Source of the DNA: Enterobacter sp. Bisph1
GTDB lineage: Bacteria > Pseudomonadota > Gammaproteobacteria > Enterobacterales > Enterobacteriaceae
DNA length: 64,000 bases
Direction: 5' to 3'
Assembly (NCBI RefSeq): GCF_000814905.1
Contig: NZ_JXAG01000052.1
Location: forward strand, 124,001 to 188,000
Made by a program: the position numbers and the translations under genes. The notes under the pieces were generated by a model. That model did not search any database, was not told the origin of the DNA, and saw nothing but the letters and a program-made list of their open reading frames with translations. Shown in pieces: positions 17,399-26,758 of the stretch (its first letter is position 1; the number at the start of each line of letters is the position of its first letter).

Positions 17399-18342
17399 TA
17401 TCTATTGCCCTCATGAAACGCTTTGCCCGTAGCAAACAAAGTATCCTGGATAGTAACTACAGGTTTCCACTTCATGAGTGCTCTTGATTTAGTTGAATCA
17501 ATGCTAAATGAAGAGAAAAGTTGTTCGTACATTTTTTTTCTTCCGATTGAAGTCAATAACAACTTAAGAAGGAAAGACGGAAAGAAAAATAATCTGGCTT
17601 TTTTACCCATACCGGCGCTCATTAATTTGGTAATGTCTTCAATAGATAATTCTTCTTCATCTGAGAAAACAAAGACCTCGTCTTTCGCTTCAGGCTGATT
17701 AACGCAGTGAATAATAAAATCACAAACATTATCTAATGAAGCCATACTTCTTAAATTATTTACCTTTTTGAAAGGTAACGGTAAACCGCTTCCTACAAGT
17801 TTCAGTAGCCTGTTAATATTGCCCGGTGCTCCAGGACCACATATCAACGCAGGACGAATAATAGTTACCGCCATTTGCGTGTTTCTGTATTTTTCAAGCA
17901 ACCTTCTCTCAGCATTAAACTTTGAGATAGCGTAAGGAGATGTTGGGTTAGGTACGGATTTTTCACTAATAGCATTCTGGTGCATGCTCTCGCCATTCAC
18001 ACCTATTGAACTAATAAAAATAAAATGCTTCACACCCGCTGCAAAGGCATCTTCTGCCAATTTAATGGTAGCTTCGCAGTTTATTTTGTTAAAGGCTGCA
18101 GCAATATCTTTTTCATTATCATTTAGGATATGAGCTCGTCCCGCCGCATGAATCACGGCATCGCAACCAAATACGATCTCCTGCCAATCGGTATCCCCAT
18201 CGATATCACCCGTAGCAAATATATTTCGTGATGCATTGCCGGCACGTGAACTACCTATTACATCGAATGACTTATCTAATAACATCTCAGAAAGTCTTGA
18301 ACCTAAAAAACCTGTGATTCCGGTTACCAGTATTTTCATCAT
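17398..18342 (-). CDS. wbpV: WbpV-like NAD-dependent 4-reductase/epimerase for UDP-4-keto-6-deoxy-GlcNAc
   Basis: This 314-residue extended short-chain dehydrogenase has the nucleotide loop VTGITGFLGSRL (residues 6-17), SSIGVNG with catalytic Ser at 111-112, and Y137-x3-K141 in SPYAISKFNAE. Length and close pairing with wbpL-like and wbpM-like genes match Pseudomonas WbpV, which is thought to reduce the dehydratase product to UDP-D-QuiNAc. A FucNAc-forming stereochemistry cannot be excluded. It lies 75 bases after rmlA and is the first strongly AT-rich gene of the variable part. It starts at ATG 18340-18342, with a second in-frame Met directly after. Confidence 0.82.
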   Translation of the reverse strand: MMKILVTGITGFLGSRLSEMLLDKSFDVIGSSRAGNASRNIFATGDIDGDTDWQEIVFGCDAVIHAAGRAHILNDNEKDIAAAFNKINCEATIKLAEDAFAAGVKHFIFISSIGVNGESMHQNAISEKSVPNPTSPYAISKFNAERRLLEKYRNTQMAVTIIRPALICGPGAPGNINRLLKLVGSGLPLPFKKVNNLRSMASLDNVCDFIIHCVNQPEAKDEVFVFSDEEELSIEDITKLMSAGMGKKARLFFFPSFLLKLLLTSIGRKKMYEQLFSSFSIDSTKSRALMKWKPVVTIQDTLFATGKAFHEGNR

Positions 18343-18417
18343 AGATTATTTATTGATAGTCATTGTTCAGTTCAAATGGGAGATCTTAAAAAGAGCGGTA
18401 TTATGCTTGTACTTTTA

Positions 18418-19299
18418 TTAGCTAACTTTACCAATCATCTTCAGCAAATACTTCCCATAGTTGTTTTTTGCCAGCGGCTTGGCCAATATTTCGATTTGGC
18501 TGGCATCAATAAACCCTTTACGGTAAGCAATCTCCTCCGGGCACGAAACTTTCAGGCCCTGACGCTCTTCTATCGTTTGAATAAAGTTACTCGCTTCAAT
18601 CAGGCTTTGATGCGTTCCCGTATCCAGCCATGCGTAACCACGGCCCATCATTGCGACGGACAGACGCCCCTGCTCCATGTAAATACGGTTGATATCGGTA
18701 ATTTCCAGTTCGCCACGCGCTGACGGCTTCAGGTTTTTAGCCATCGCCACCACATCGTTATCATAGAAATAGAGTCCGGTGACGGCATAATTACTTTTCG
18801 GTTGCAGCGGTTTCTCTTCAAGACTGACGGCGGTACCTTCGCTATCAAACTCCACTACGCCATAGCGTTCAGGGTCATTTACGTGGTAGGCAAATACCGT
18901 CGCACCGCTTTCCTGGCTAATCGCCGTTTCCATCAGTTTCGGTAAGTCGTGGCCGTAGAAAATATTATCGCCCAGCACCAGTGCGCAAGGGTCATTACCA
19001 ATAAACTCTTCGCCAAGAATAAACGCCTGCGCCAGTCCGTCCGGGCTCGGCTGCACTTTATAATGCAGGTTCAAACCCCATTGGCTTCCATCGCCGAGCA
19101 GCTGCTCGAAACGCGGCAGATCTTGCGGAGTACTTATGATAAGAATATCGCGAATCCCCGCCAGCATCAGCGTAGAAAGCGGGTAATAAATCATCGGTTT
19201 ATCATAAATCGGTAACAGCTGTTTGCTCACCGCCATGGTGACCGGATATAAACGGGTTCCCGAGCCACCCGCCAGAATAATTCCTTTACGTCTATTCAT
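18418..19299 (-). CDS. rmlA: Glucose-1-phosphate thymidylyltransferase
   Basis: This 293-residue nucleotidyltransferase makes dTDP-glucose from dTTP and glucose 1-phosphate, the common entry to the rhamnose and 3-amino-sugar branches. [14 protein letters not shown] is the nucleotide-binding loop. [29 protein letters not shown] and [10 protein letters not shown] are standard. I chose the ATG at 19297-19299 because it gives [12 protein letters not shown] and the usual length; an upstream in-frame Met would add nine residues. It lies third in rmlB-rmlD-rmlA. The base composition is still core-like here and drops in the next gene. Confidence 0.95.
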   Translation of the reverse strand: MNRRKGIILAGGSGTRLYPVTMAVSKQLLPIYDKPMIYYPLSTLMLAGIRDILIISTPQDLPRFEQLLGDGSQWGLNLHYKVQPSPDGLAQAFILGEEFIGNDPCALVLGDNIFYGHDLPKLMETAISQESGATVFAYHVNDPERYGVVEFDSEGTAVSLEEKPLQPKSNYAVTGLYFYDNDVVAMAKNLKPSARGELEITDINRIYMEQGRLSVAMMGRGYAWLDTGTHQSLIEASNFIQTIEERQGLKVSCPEEIAYRKGFIDASQIEILAKPLAKNNYGKYLLKMIGKVS

Positions 19300-19342
19300 T
19301 TCATCATCCTGCGCTAATGCCTGCATACAGACATTTTAAAGA

Positions 19343-20242
19343 TTAATTAAACGTTGCGGTAAACATCTCAGCCAGCATCCGTTTTACGCCCTGCTCCCAT
19401 GGAGGCAGCAGCAGATCGAATTCACGCTGAAATTTTTCTGTATTGAGACGTGAATTGTTCGGACGTTTCGCCGGTGTCGGATAGGCTTCCGTGGCAATTG
19501 GGTTGGCTTTCTTCAACGCCAGCGGTAAACCCGCTTTTCGCGCTTCATCAAATACCAGTTCTGCAAATGCATGCCAGGTGGTGGTTCCGGAGGCAACCAG
19601 ATGGTAAAGACCGGCAACGTCGGGTTTATTCAGCGCGGTACGGATGGCATGGGCGGTACAGTCTGCCAGCAATTCCGCCCCCGTTGGCGCGCCATACTGA
19701 TCGGCAATAATAGACAGCTCTTCGCGGTCTTTCGCCAATTTGAGCATCGTTTTGGCAAAATTATTGCCTTTACCGGCGTAAACCCAACTGGTACGGAAGA
19801 TCAGATGCTGCGGGCAATGCTGCTGAACCGCTCTCTCCCCCGCCAGCTTCGTTTCCCCATACACATTCAGCGGTGCCGGTTCATCGGTTTCGCTCCACGG
19901 TTTTTCACCGGTGCCGGGAAAGACGTAATCCGTCGAGTAATGCACCAGCCAGCCGCCAATCGCACCGACTTCACGCGCTATCGCCTCGACGCTGGTCGCG
20001 TTCAACAGTTGTGCAAAATCACGCTCGGATTCCGCTTTATCAACCGCGGTATGCGCCGCCGCATTGACCACGAAATCCGGGCGCAGGCGGCGCACGGTTT
20101 CGGCCACGTCCTGCGGCTTACTGAAATCGCCGCAATATTCTGTCGAATGAACATCAAGCGCAACGACATTACCCAGAGGCGCCAGCGCACGCTGTAGCTC
20201 CCAGCCAACCTGCCCTGTCTTGCCGAATAATAAAATATTCAT
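19343..20242 (-). CDS. rmlD: dTDP-4-dehydrorhamnose reductase
   Basis: This 299-residue NAD(P)H enzyme performs the last step of dTDP-L-rhamnose synthesis. LLFGKTGQVGWEL is the dinucleotide loop. VNAAAHTAVDKAE, YSTDYVFPGTG and the catalytic YGETKLAGE follow. The length equals that of enterobacterial RmlD. It lies 2 bases after rmlB. Its presence shows that rhamnose is really made, rather than rmlA and rmlB serving only the amino-sugar branch. Confidence 0.96.
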   Translation of the reverse strand: MNILLFGKTGQVGWELQRALAPLGNVVALDVHSTEYCGDFSKPQDVAETVRRLRPDFVVNAAAHTAVDKAESERDFAQLLNATSVEAIAREVGAIGGWLVHYSTDYVFPGTGEKPWSETDEPAPLNVYGETKLAGERAVQQHCPQHLIFRTSWVYAGKGNNFAKTMLKLAKDREELSIIADQYGAPTGAELLADCTAHAIRTALNKPDVAGLYHLVASGTTTWHAFAELVFDEARKAGLPLALKKANPIATEAYPTPAKRPNNSRLNTEKFQREFDLLLPPWEQGVKRMLAEMFTATFN

Positions 20243-20244
20243 AA

Positions 20245-21327
20245 TTAACGCTTCTCGTAGTTCTGCTCAATCCAGGTCTTGTAAGCGCCGCTTTTCACAT
20301 TCTCAACCCAACGCTGGTTATCCAGATACCACTGCACGGTTTTGCGGATGCCGGATTCAAAGGTTTCCTGCGGCTTCCAGCCAAGTTCGCGGCTGATTTT
20401 GTCCGCATCGATAGCATAACGACGATCGTGACCGGGGCGATCCGTGACATAAGTGATCTGGTCACGGTAAGAACCCTCTTTCGGCACAATTTCATCGAGC
20501 AAATCACAGATGGTATGCACTACGTCGAGGTTCTGCTTTTCGTTATGGCCGCCGATGTTGTAGGTTTCACCCGCAGTGCCCTGGGTGACAACGGTATAAA
20601 GCGCACGGGCATGATCTTCAACATATAGCCAGTCGCGGATCTGATCGCCTTTGCCATAAATAGGCAGCGGTTTGCCTTCAAGGGCATTAAGAATAACCAG
20701 CGGGATCAGTTTTTCCGGGAAGTGGTAAGGGCCGTAATTATTGGAACAGTTGGTAACAATGGTCGGCATACCGTAAGTACGCAACCAGGCGCGAACAAGG
20801 TGATCGCTGGAAGCTTTTGAAGCGGAATAGGGGCTGCTTGGCGCATAGGCCGTTTTTTCAGTAAACAGTGGTAACGGCTGACCTTGCGGCTGCTCATCGG
20901 GATGAGGCAGATCGCCATAGACTTCATCCGTCGAAATATGATGAAAACGGAAGCTGTTCTTTTGTGCCTCTGCAAGCATTGACCAATAGGCGCGTACTGC
21001 TTCAAGCAAAACGTAGGTGCCGACGATATTGGTTTCAATAAAGGCGGCAGGCCCGGTGATTGAACGATCGACATGGCTTTCCGCCGCCAGATGCATCACC
21101 GCATCCGGCTGGTGTTCGCTGAGGATCCGGGCCATTTCTGCCGCATTGCAGATGTCCGCATGCTCGAAAAAATAACGCTCGCTATCTGCAACGTCAATAA
21201 GCGACTCAAGATTGCCTGCGTAGGTTAATTTATCAACGTTAACCACTGAATCTTGTGTGTTATTAATGATATGACGAACTACTGCAGAGCCAATAAAGCC
21301 TGCACCACCGGTAACCAATATTTTCAC
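20245..21327 (-). CDS. rmlB: dTDP-glucose 4,6-dehydratase
   Basis: This 360-residue NAD-dependent enzyme forms dTDP-4-keto-6-deoxyglucose, the branch point for RmlC and Fdt[14 protein letters not shown] binds [25 protein letters not shown] (catalytic Asp-Glu) and the Tyr-Lys pair in [10 protein letters not shown] are intact. The start is GTG 21325-21327. It is the first gene behind the JUMPstart element (74 bases away) and so begins the RfaH-dependent O-antigen operon. Confidence 0.96.
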   Translation of the reverse strand: MKILVTGGAGFIGSAVVRHIINNTQDSVVNVDKLTYAGNLESLIDVADSERYFFEHADICNAAEMARILSEHQPDAVMHLAAESHVDRSITGPAAFIETNIVGTYVLLEAVRAYWSMLAEAQKNSFRFHHISTDEVYGDLPHPDEQPQGQPLPLFTEKTAYAPSSPYSASKASSDHLVRAWLRTYGMPTIVTNCSNNYGPYHFPEKLIPLVILNALEGKPLPIYGKGDQIRDWLYVEDHARALYTVVTQGTAGETYNIGGHNEKQNLDVVHTICDLLDEIVPKEGSYRDQITYVTDRPGHDRRYAIDADKISRELGWKPQETFESGIRKTVQWYLDNQRWVENVKSGAYKTWIEQNYEKR

Positions 21328-21400
21328 GAGAATAATCCATACTTGCTATATCATGTTTCAACAAATGAGCGGGCGAGAGAATACACGGACAAAATTTGGC

Positions 21401-21439
21401 CACGCTACCGCCCCAGGCTCATCAGCTACCCGTAAACTG
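21401..21439 (-). promoter_or_regulatory. JUMPstart element with ops site, O-antigen operon
   Basis: On the plus strand CACGCTACCGCC (21401-21412) is the exact complement of the ops core GGCGGTAGCGTG. It is followed by the CCAGGCTC and AGCTACC blocks of JUMPstart. It lies in the leader 74 bases upstream of rmlB. In enterobacteria ops pauses RNA polymerase and recruits RfaH, which lets it read through long, poorly expressed surface-polysaccharide operons. That fits the AT-rich cluster behind it. Confidence 0.92.
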
Positions 21440-21632
21440 TTTGCGATAATCAACGCCTTCAAGCTACCGTTAATCTCTTATGTTAACGTTATTATTACTT
21501 ACCTTTCGGCATAAAATTCCCGACGGCTATTCTCCGCTGAAATAGATCGGGAAACAAGGAAAAACCTTGTTACTAATTGCGCATTTTTCATGCTGAACTG
21601 CCTGTTTTAACTATTGATTTTCGGACTAAAAC

Positions 21633-21692
21633 AAAAAAGGGCAGTAAGAATAACCAGAGACACTTACACCTCTGAGGAATCCTTTTCTGCCC
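21633..21692 (-). terminator. Probable galF terminator
   Basis: On the minus strand GGGCAG and CTGCCC bracket a roughly 42-base region that contains a smaller CCTC/GAGG hairpin, and six Ts follow directly. It begins 39 bases after the galF stop. The long loop lowers confidence, but the T-run and position fit a terminator that isolates galF from the rml operon. Confidence 0.55.
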
Positions 21693-21731
21693 CTGCAACA
21701 GCTTAATAAATTAGCTGAAACGCTTAACCTT

Positions 21732-22625
21732 TTACTGCGTCAGTAACTTCTTGATACTTTCGCGGAATTTCTGCCCTTCTTTGAGGTTACGCAGACCATA
21801 GTTAACAAACGCCTGCATATAGCCCATTTTCTTACCGCAATCGTAACTTTCACCGGTCATCAGCATCGCGTCAACGGACTGTTTTTCTGCCAGTTCGGCG
21901 ATGGCGTCGGTCAGCTGAATACGGCCCCAGGCGCCCGGCTCGGTTTTTTCCAGCTCAGCCCAGATATCCGCAGAGAGCACATAGCGCCCTACCGCCATCA
22001 GATCGGAGTCCAGCGTCTGCGGCTGATCCGGCTTCTCAATAAACTGCACGATGCGGCTCACTTTGCCTTCAGAATCCAGCGGCTCTTTGGTCTGGATAAC
22101 GGAATATTCAGAGAGATCGCCCTTCATGCGTTTCGCCAGCACCTGGCTGCGGCCGGTTTCGGTAAAACGTGCAACCATAGCGGCCAAGTTGTAACGCAGC
22201 GGATCGGCGGTCGCCGTATCCAATACGATATCCGGCAGGACCACGACAAACGGGTTATCGCCGACAATCGGACGCGCACACAAAATCGAATGGCCCAGGC
22301 CCAGCGGCTGCGCCTGACGCACGTTCATAATGGTTACGCCCGGCGGGCAAATGGACTGCACTTCCGCCAGCAACTGGCGCTTAACACGCTGTTCAAGCAG
22401 CGCTTCAAGCTCGTAAGAGGTGTCGAAGTGGTTCTCAACGGCGTTTTTCGACGAGTGAGTCACCAGAACGATTTCTTTGATCCCTGCAGCAACCACTTCA
22501 TCGACAATGTATTGAATCATCGGCTTGTCGACGATCGGTAGCATCTCTTTTGGAATCGCTTTTGTAGCGGGAAGCATGTGCATCCCAAGGCCGGCTACCG
22601 GAATAACTGCTTTCAAATTAACCAT
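21732..22625 (-). CDS. galF: GalF, UTP-glucose-1-phosphate uridylyltransferase-like protein
   Basis: This 297-residue protein of the GalU family has exactly the length of E. coli GalF when started at ATG 22623-22625 ([12 protein letters not shown]). The GalU nucleotide loop has the GalF-specific change [19 protein letters not shown] in place of [51 protein letters not shown] and [12 protein letters not shown] follow. GalF is thought to modulate GalU and the UDP-glucose pool. It is the conserved flank between the O-antigen and colanic acid clusters. Confidence 0.95.
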   Translation of the reverse strand: MVNLKAVIPVAGLGMHMLPATKAIPKEMLPIVDKPMIQYIVDEVVAAGIKEIVLVTHSSKNAVENHFDTSYELEALLEQRVKRQLLAEVQSICPPGVTIMNVRQAQPLGLGHSILCARPIVGDNPFVVVLPDIVLDTATADPLRYNLAAMVARFTETGRSQVLAKRMKGDLSEYSVIQTKEPLDSEGKVSRIVQFIEKPDQPQTLDSDLMAVGRYVLSADIWAELEKTEPGAWGRIQLTDAIAELAEKQSVDAMLMTGESYDCGKKMGYMQAFVNYGLRNLKEGQKFRESIKKLLTQ

Positions 22626-22805
22626 TATTTCTTCCACCTATAATAATTTGATAAATTATAAACCTTTAACCTGTTTTCGCCAGTACGTTTGCAGCGAGGA
22701 AAGTGAAAGATATTACGCCTGATTGAGCGACAAGGCAGTAGTTGTAATCCTAAGCCAGCGGCCAAATCACCAGGATTTATCGTAAAAGCCCTTTTTAAGC
22801 CCTAA

Positions 22806-24218
22806 TTAGCGCTTCGCTGGTAAACGGAAATTCAAATTATCGACATTCACAACATGCTGATCGACGCGATCGATATCCACCGAACTTTGCCCATTTTCAT
22901 TAACCGCATGAATATTCGCCAGCGACAACAACGTATCTTCCTTGGCCATAAAACGTCCGCGCACATCTTTGCGTAAATCGAAATTAAGCTTCAGCGCTGG
23001 CCCGCTCGCGGCGTTCTGCGTGATGTTGATATTGCGTAAGAAGAGGTGTTGCGGCTTGTTGTGCAGCGTGAGCGTTGCCTGCTGCATTTTCACGTTGGTA
23101 ATGGCGACAAACGACGTGGCGTTGCCGGAGGAGATCTGGATCCCGCGCAGCTTATATTTACTGCTGCTATTATCCTGCTGAATATCGTTGAGTTTGAAAT
23201 TTTGCGGGATGGACAAATAATCGCCTTTAATCACCCCGTAGCCAATCAGCATACCGGCGCTGTTGACCATGCTGACATTATCAATCACGAAATTATCACA
23301 GCCGTAAATGGCCACCGTTGCATTATCAATCCCGGCCTTTTTACTGAAATCGGGGGTGATATTGGTGGCTTTCACATTACGAATAATAAAGTGTTTACCG
23401 TTTTCCACATGCACTAACTGGCGGCAGTTACTGCCGGTAATATTCGCCACAACGAAGTTCTTCACCGCCTGATCTTCCGGGTAGGTATTATCATAGGTGC
23501 TGCCCGCCAGCCCAATGCCAATCCCCCAGTTAATCTTGCCGTTGGTGCAATTGATATTATCAATCACATGATCGGAAATGAGGATGTTACGGTCGTTGAT
23601 CGCCACGTTCCATTCGATAGCATCGCCCTGCAAATCACTAAAGCGGCCGTTGGTGATGCGTACGCCGTCCAGCTGATTGTGGAAGCCCTGACGCAAAATG
23701 CCGTAGTTGGCTTTGCTGACGGTAATGTTATCGATCTCGAGATTGCGCATGGTGCGCGACTCTTTGCCGCCAATATAAATCTGCATCACCGGGCCAAAGC
23801 CGCTCATATTCACGCCCTTGATGCTACAGTCCGAACCGCGCACATCAAGAGTGATGTTATAGAGACTACCGCCCTTTTCACCCAACACCCGGCTACCGTC
23901 CTGCAATACAAAGCGCCCGCGTCCATTGCCTTTTAACGCGCCGCGCACGATCAGCGTTTTGCCAGCAGGAATAAAAATGCCGGTATTAATGTTGTCGCAC
24001 ACGACGCCAGCAGGCACCTCAACGGTTTGCCCTTCGGCGAACGCCTGTTTAAAGGCGGCTGGCCAGTCGTTACGGTTGTAATTGTTAATAGAGACGGTAC
24101 CATTGCCCCCCAGCGCGCGCGCGGCGGGAGAGTGCAGCAAAGGCAGCGCCGCCACTGCGGAACCGGCGGCCAGAAAAGCGCGGCGTGATAGCGCATTTAC
24201 CCTGTTCTTCACAGTCAT
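22806..24218 (-). CDS. wcaM: Colanic acid biosynthesis protein WcaM (right-handed beta-helix)
   Basis: The protein has 470 residues when started at ATG 24216-24218, close to E. coli WcaM. The N-terminus has a twin-arginine signal ([10 protein letters not shown], then a hydrophobic stretch and ARA), which suggests Tat export. The rest is a parallel beta-helix with many repeated Asn/Ile ladders ([41 protein letters not shown]), as in pectate-lyase-like folds. It is the last gene of the colanic acid operon, 10 bases after wcaL. Its biochemical role is not settled; a periplasmic carbohydrate-binding or processing function is an inference from the fold. Confidence 0.94.
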   Translation of the reverse strand: MTVKNRVNALSRRAFLAAGSAVAALPLLHSPAARALGGNGTVSINNYNRNDWPAAFKQAFAEGQTVEVPAGVVCDNINTGIFIPAGKTLIVRGALKGNGRGRFVLQDGSRVLGEKGGSLYNITLDVRGSDCSIKGVNMSGFGPVMQIYIGGKESRTMRNLEIDNITVSKANYGILRQGFHNQLDGVRITNGRFSDLQGDAIEWNVAINDRNILISDHVIDNINCTNGKINWGIGIGLAGSTYDNTYPEDQAVKNFVVANITGSNCRQLVHVENGKHFIIRNVKATNITPDFSKKAGIDNATVAIYGCDNFVIDNVSMVNSAGMLIGYGVIKGDYLSIPQNFKLNDIQQDNSSSKYKLRGIQISSGNATSFVAITNVKMQQATLTLHNKPQHLFLRNINITQNAASGPALKLNFDLRKDVRGRFMAKEDTLLSLANIHAVNENGQSSVDIDRVDQHVVNVDNLNFRLPAKR

Positions 24219-24228
24219 AAAACCCCTG

Positions 24229-25449
24229 TTAAAGCGTCTGCAACAAACTGGCAAGCTGCTGATTAATGATTTTCTGATTGAAGTCGTGTTCCACTTTTTC
24301 CCGTGCCCGAGTGACGACCGGGAGCAAATCAGTGCTTTCAAGCTCACAGAATGAGGCAAGGCGCTGCGCCAGCGCGTCGGCATCGTTTTCCGGCACCAGC
24401 CAGCCGGAGTGCCCGGCATCGATCAGCTCAGGAATGCCGCTGTGTACGGTCGAAACCACCGGAATACCTACCGCCATCGCTTCCATCAAGGCCACCGGGA
24501 TGCCTTCCATATCCCCGTCGGCACCGGTAATCGACGGCAGTAAAAAGACGTCGGCCTCATCAAGCATCGCTTTGACTTCATGGCTGGGTTTGAAACCCGG
24601 CATTTCAATAACGTCTTCCAGCTGGAATTGCTCGATCAGGGTACGCAAGCGGCGCTCCCACGGGCCAATTCCGAGAATACGGTATTTGAAATTAACCCCG
24701 CGCGCTTTCAGTAAACGGCAGGCTTCAATGGCGACGTGCAGCCCTTTCTTCTCCGTGAGGCGCGCCACCGAGATAATTTGCAGCGGCGTGCCTGGGTTTT
24801 TCACGGCGCGCAGGTTAAAGCGCGCCATATCAACGCCCATACGCGAAACCGCGATTTTATTTTCCGGGCAGCCCATATTTTTCAAACGACCGGCCCATAG
24901 ATCACTGATCGGTAGCATCAGATCGCCGCGCTGGAAAAGCTGGCGGTATTCCGGCGCGTAGTGGTTAAGCACATCGCGATGTGAGATATCAATCCCGTGG
25001 AAGACGGTGGCGATTTTGCCCTTCAGTACGCCGAGCTCACGCAGTTTCGCCGCCGTGACGCCCGCCGGGCCAAAATGAGCGATAAATACATCGGCGCTGA
25101 AAGTGTGCGGCGCAAGACCGCAGATAGCCGGTAGAATGAGATTGCGCGATTCATCACCGTAGCGCGACATATTCATCGCTTTCCAGGTGGCGGATTTCCA
25201 GAAACCGCGACCGATTGCCTGCGCGCGATAGCGCAGTTTCGCCATCTTCCCTTGTGGCTCGGCCAGCAGCCAGTGGGTTTTCTCTGCCAGCCGATATTCC
25301 GTATACGCCGCATGGGTGTTGCTCATATCGCCCTTATGCAGGGCGACAATCTCAACCTCAAATCCCATATTAATAAAGGCAACAATCTGGTTGAGCACAA
25401 AGGTTTCGGACGATAAGGGAAACTTCAGCAAAAAGAAGCTGACTTTCAT
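24229..25449 (-). CDS. wcaL: Colanic acid glycosyltransferase WcaL (GT4)
   Basis: This 406-residue GT-B transferase has the length of E. coli Wca[17 protein letters not shown] lies in the N-terminal acceptor domain. [21 protein letters not shown] opens the nucleotide-sugar domain, and [28 protein letters not shown] contains the GT4 E-x7-E motif. It adds a hexose to the growing colanic acid unit on the cytoplasmic side; galactose is the likely donor from published pathway work, not from this sequence. It overlaps the end of wcaK by 4 bases. Confidence 0.95.
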   Translation of the reverse strand: MKVSFFLLKFPLSSETFVLNQIVAFINMGFEVEIVALHKGDMSNTHAAYTEYRLAEKTHWLLAEPQGKMAKLRYRAQAIGRGFWKSATWKAMNMSRYGDESRNLILPAICGLAPHTFSADVFIAHFGPAGVTAAKLRELGVLKGKIATVFHGIDISHRDVLNHYAPEYRQLFQRGDLMLPISDLWAGRLKNMGCPENKIAVSRMGVDMARFNLRAVKNPGTPLQIISVARLTEKKGLHVAIEACRLLKARGVNFKYRILGIGPWERRLRTLIEQFQLEDVIEMPGFKPSHEVKAMLDEADVFLLPSITGADGDMEGIPVALMEAMAVGIPVVSTVHSGIPELIDAGHSGWLVPENDADALAQRLASFCELESTDLLPVVTRAREKVEHDFNQKIINQQLASLLQTL

Positions 25450-26726
25450 TTCACCTCCCGCACGCGATCGAGCACGGATTTCACCATCTTCATGCCCTGT
25501 TCGCGTTCGGCGGCGACGGCTGTCGCCAGCCGCGCATTAATTGCCGGGAGCTGGCCCAGCGTATCGGCGGCCATCGACGCCAGTGAACCATCAAGCAGAT
25601 GGCGAATATCCACCGCCATTTCCGGCATGCCAAGCTGCTGCATGATGCCCGCTGATTTGTGTTCATAGTTGATGGCAATCGCCGGTGTGCCGAAGTTCAT
25701 TGAGATAATCGCTGAATGCAGACGCGTACCGACGGTTAAGTCGCAGGCGCCGAGGATTTTGCCCATCTCCAGGTCGCTCAGCTCGTCCATCACCACATGG
25801 TAGCGCGACGGATCGCTAATATACTGGCGCAGGTTAAGGGCGACCATACGGTCATCTTTGTTATAGCTGTCAATGCCGGTACAGGTGGAAAGCGCGATAA
25901 CCTGATAACCGGCGTCAATAATGCGGTTAACTACTTCGGCAAACGCCTGTTCATAGGCCTGCTGAGTGGTATTAAGACGTTTATCGAAGGGTGCCAGTTC
26001 ACGCAGCGTAATTGCCACGGTCTTCTGTTGTGCCGCCAGATCCAGCCAGTGCTGTACCGCGTAGCTGGCAACAAAATCGTGCTGGTGATGTTCAACCAGC
26101 CAGGCGGTATCCACGCCCTGCTCCACTTTGCTGGTGGTGATATCGCTTTGCTTCATTAAATTCAGGCTGACGGTTTCACGCAGGATCAGCGCATCGCAGT
26201 GGCCAAAGACATAATTAGCCAGCTGATTGAACGCCTCATTCTGGAACGGGCCCACGCTGTGACCAATCATATAGATCGGTTTTTTCGCCATAAAAGTGCA
26301 CAGCGCATGCTCAAACTGCGGTACGCCGTAGAGATCGACAAAGAAAGAGCCACCGACCTGAATAATCGCGTCATAGTCCGCCAGGCGACGCACAAAATCG
26401 GTAAAGCCCTGCGCGATAGCGATATTGCGCAGTTTGCCGGTATCCGTCACGCGGGAAAGCAGCACCTGATGCTGGTAACGGCGGCGCAGCACTTTCTTGA
26501 CGCGCCCCATCAAACCGGCAGCATTATTGTGCTCTTTCATCTGGCTGTAGAGCGGATCGCCCATTACCGGGCGGTTCAGTAACCATGATGAGCTCACCGG
26601 GTAGCGGCTCATCACATCAACATCGGCCTCAGGCGCAATCAGGGCAATCGCATCAAGCAAGCCACGTAAAATAGCGCTGTCGCCACGGTTGCCGCATGTG
26701 TGATTGCCAAGGATCAATAATTTCAT
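25446..26726 (-). CDS. wcaK: Colanic acid pyruvyl transferase WcaK
   Basis: The protein has 426 residues, as in E. coli. The N-terminus ILGNHTCGNRGDSAILRG and the C-terminal VGTRLHSAIISMNFGTPAIAINYEHKSAG are signatures of the polysaccharide pyruvyl transferase family, which puts a ketal pyruvate from phosphoenolpyruvate on a terminal sugar. In colanic acid this is the terminal galactose. It lies 32 bases after wzxC and is coupled to wcaL. Confidence 0.95.
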   Translation of the reverse strand: MKLLILGNHTCGNRGDSAILRGLLDAIALIAPEADVDVMSRYPVSSSWLLNRPVMGDPLYSQMKEHNNAAGLMGRVKKVLRRRYQHQVLLSRVTDTGKLRNIAIAQGFTDFVRRLADYDAIIQVGGSFFVDLYGVPQFEHALCTFMAKKPIYMIGHSVGPFQNEAFNQLANYVFGHCDALILRETVSLNLMKQSDITTSKVEQGVDTAWLVEHHQHDFVASYAVQHWLDLAAQQKTVAITLRELAPFDKRLNTTQQAYEQAFAEVVNRIIDAGYQVIALSTCTGIDSYNKDDRMVALNLRQYISDPSRYHVVMDELSDLEMGKILGACDLTVGTRLHSAIISMNFGTPAIAINYEHKSAGIMQQLGMPEMAVDIRHLLDGSLASMAADTLGQLPAINARLATAVAAEREQGMKMVKSVLDRVREVK

Positions 26727-26758
26727 AACGACCTCATAAAGGGGATCAAAAACGTTTC

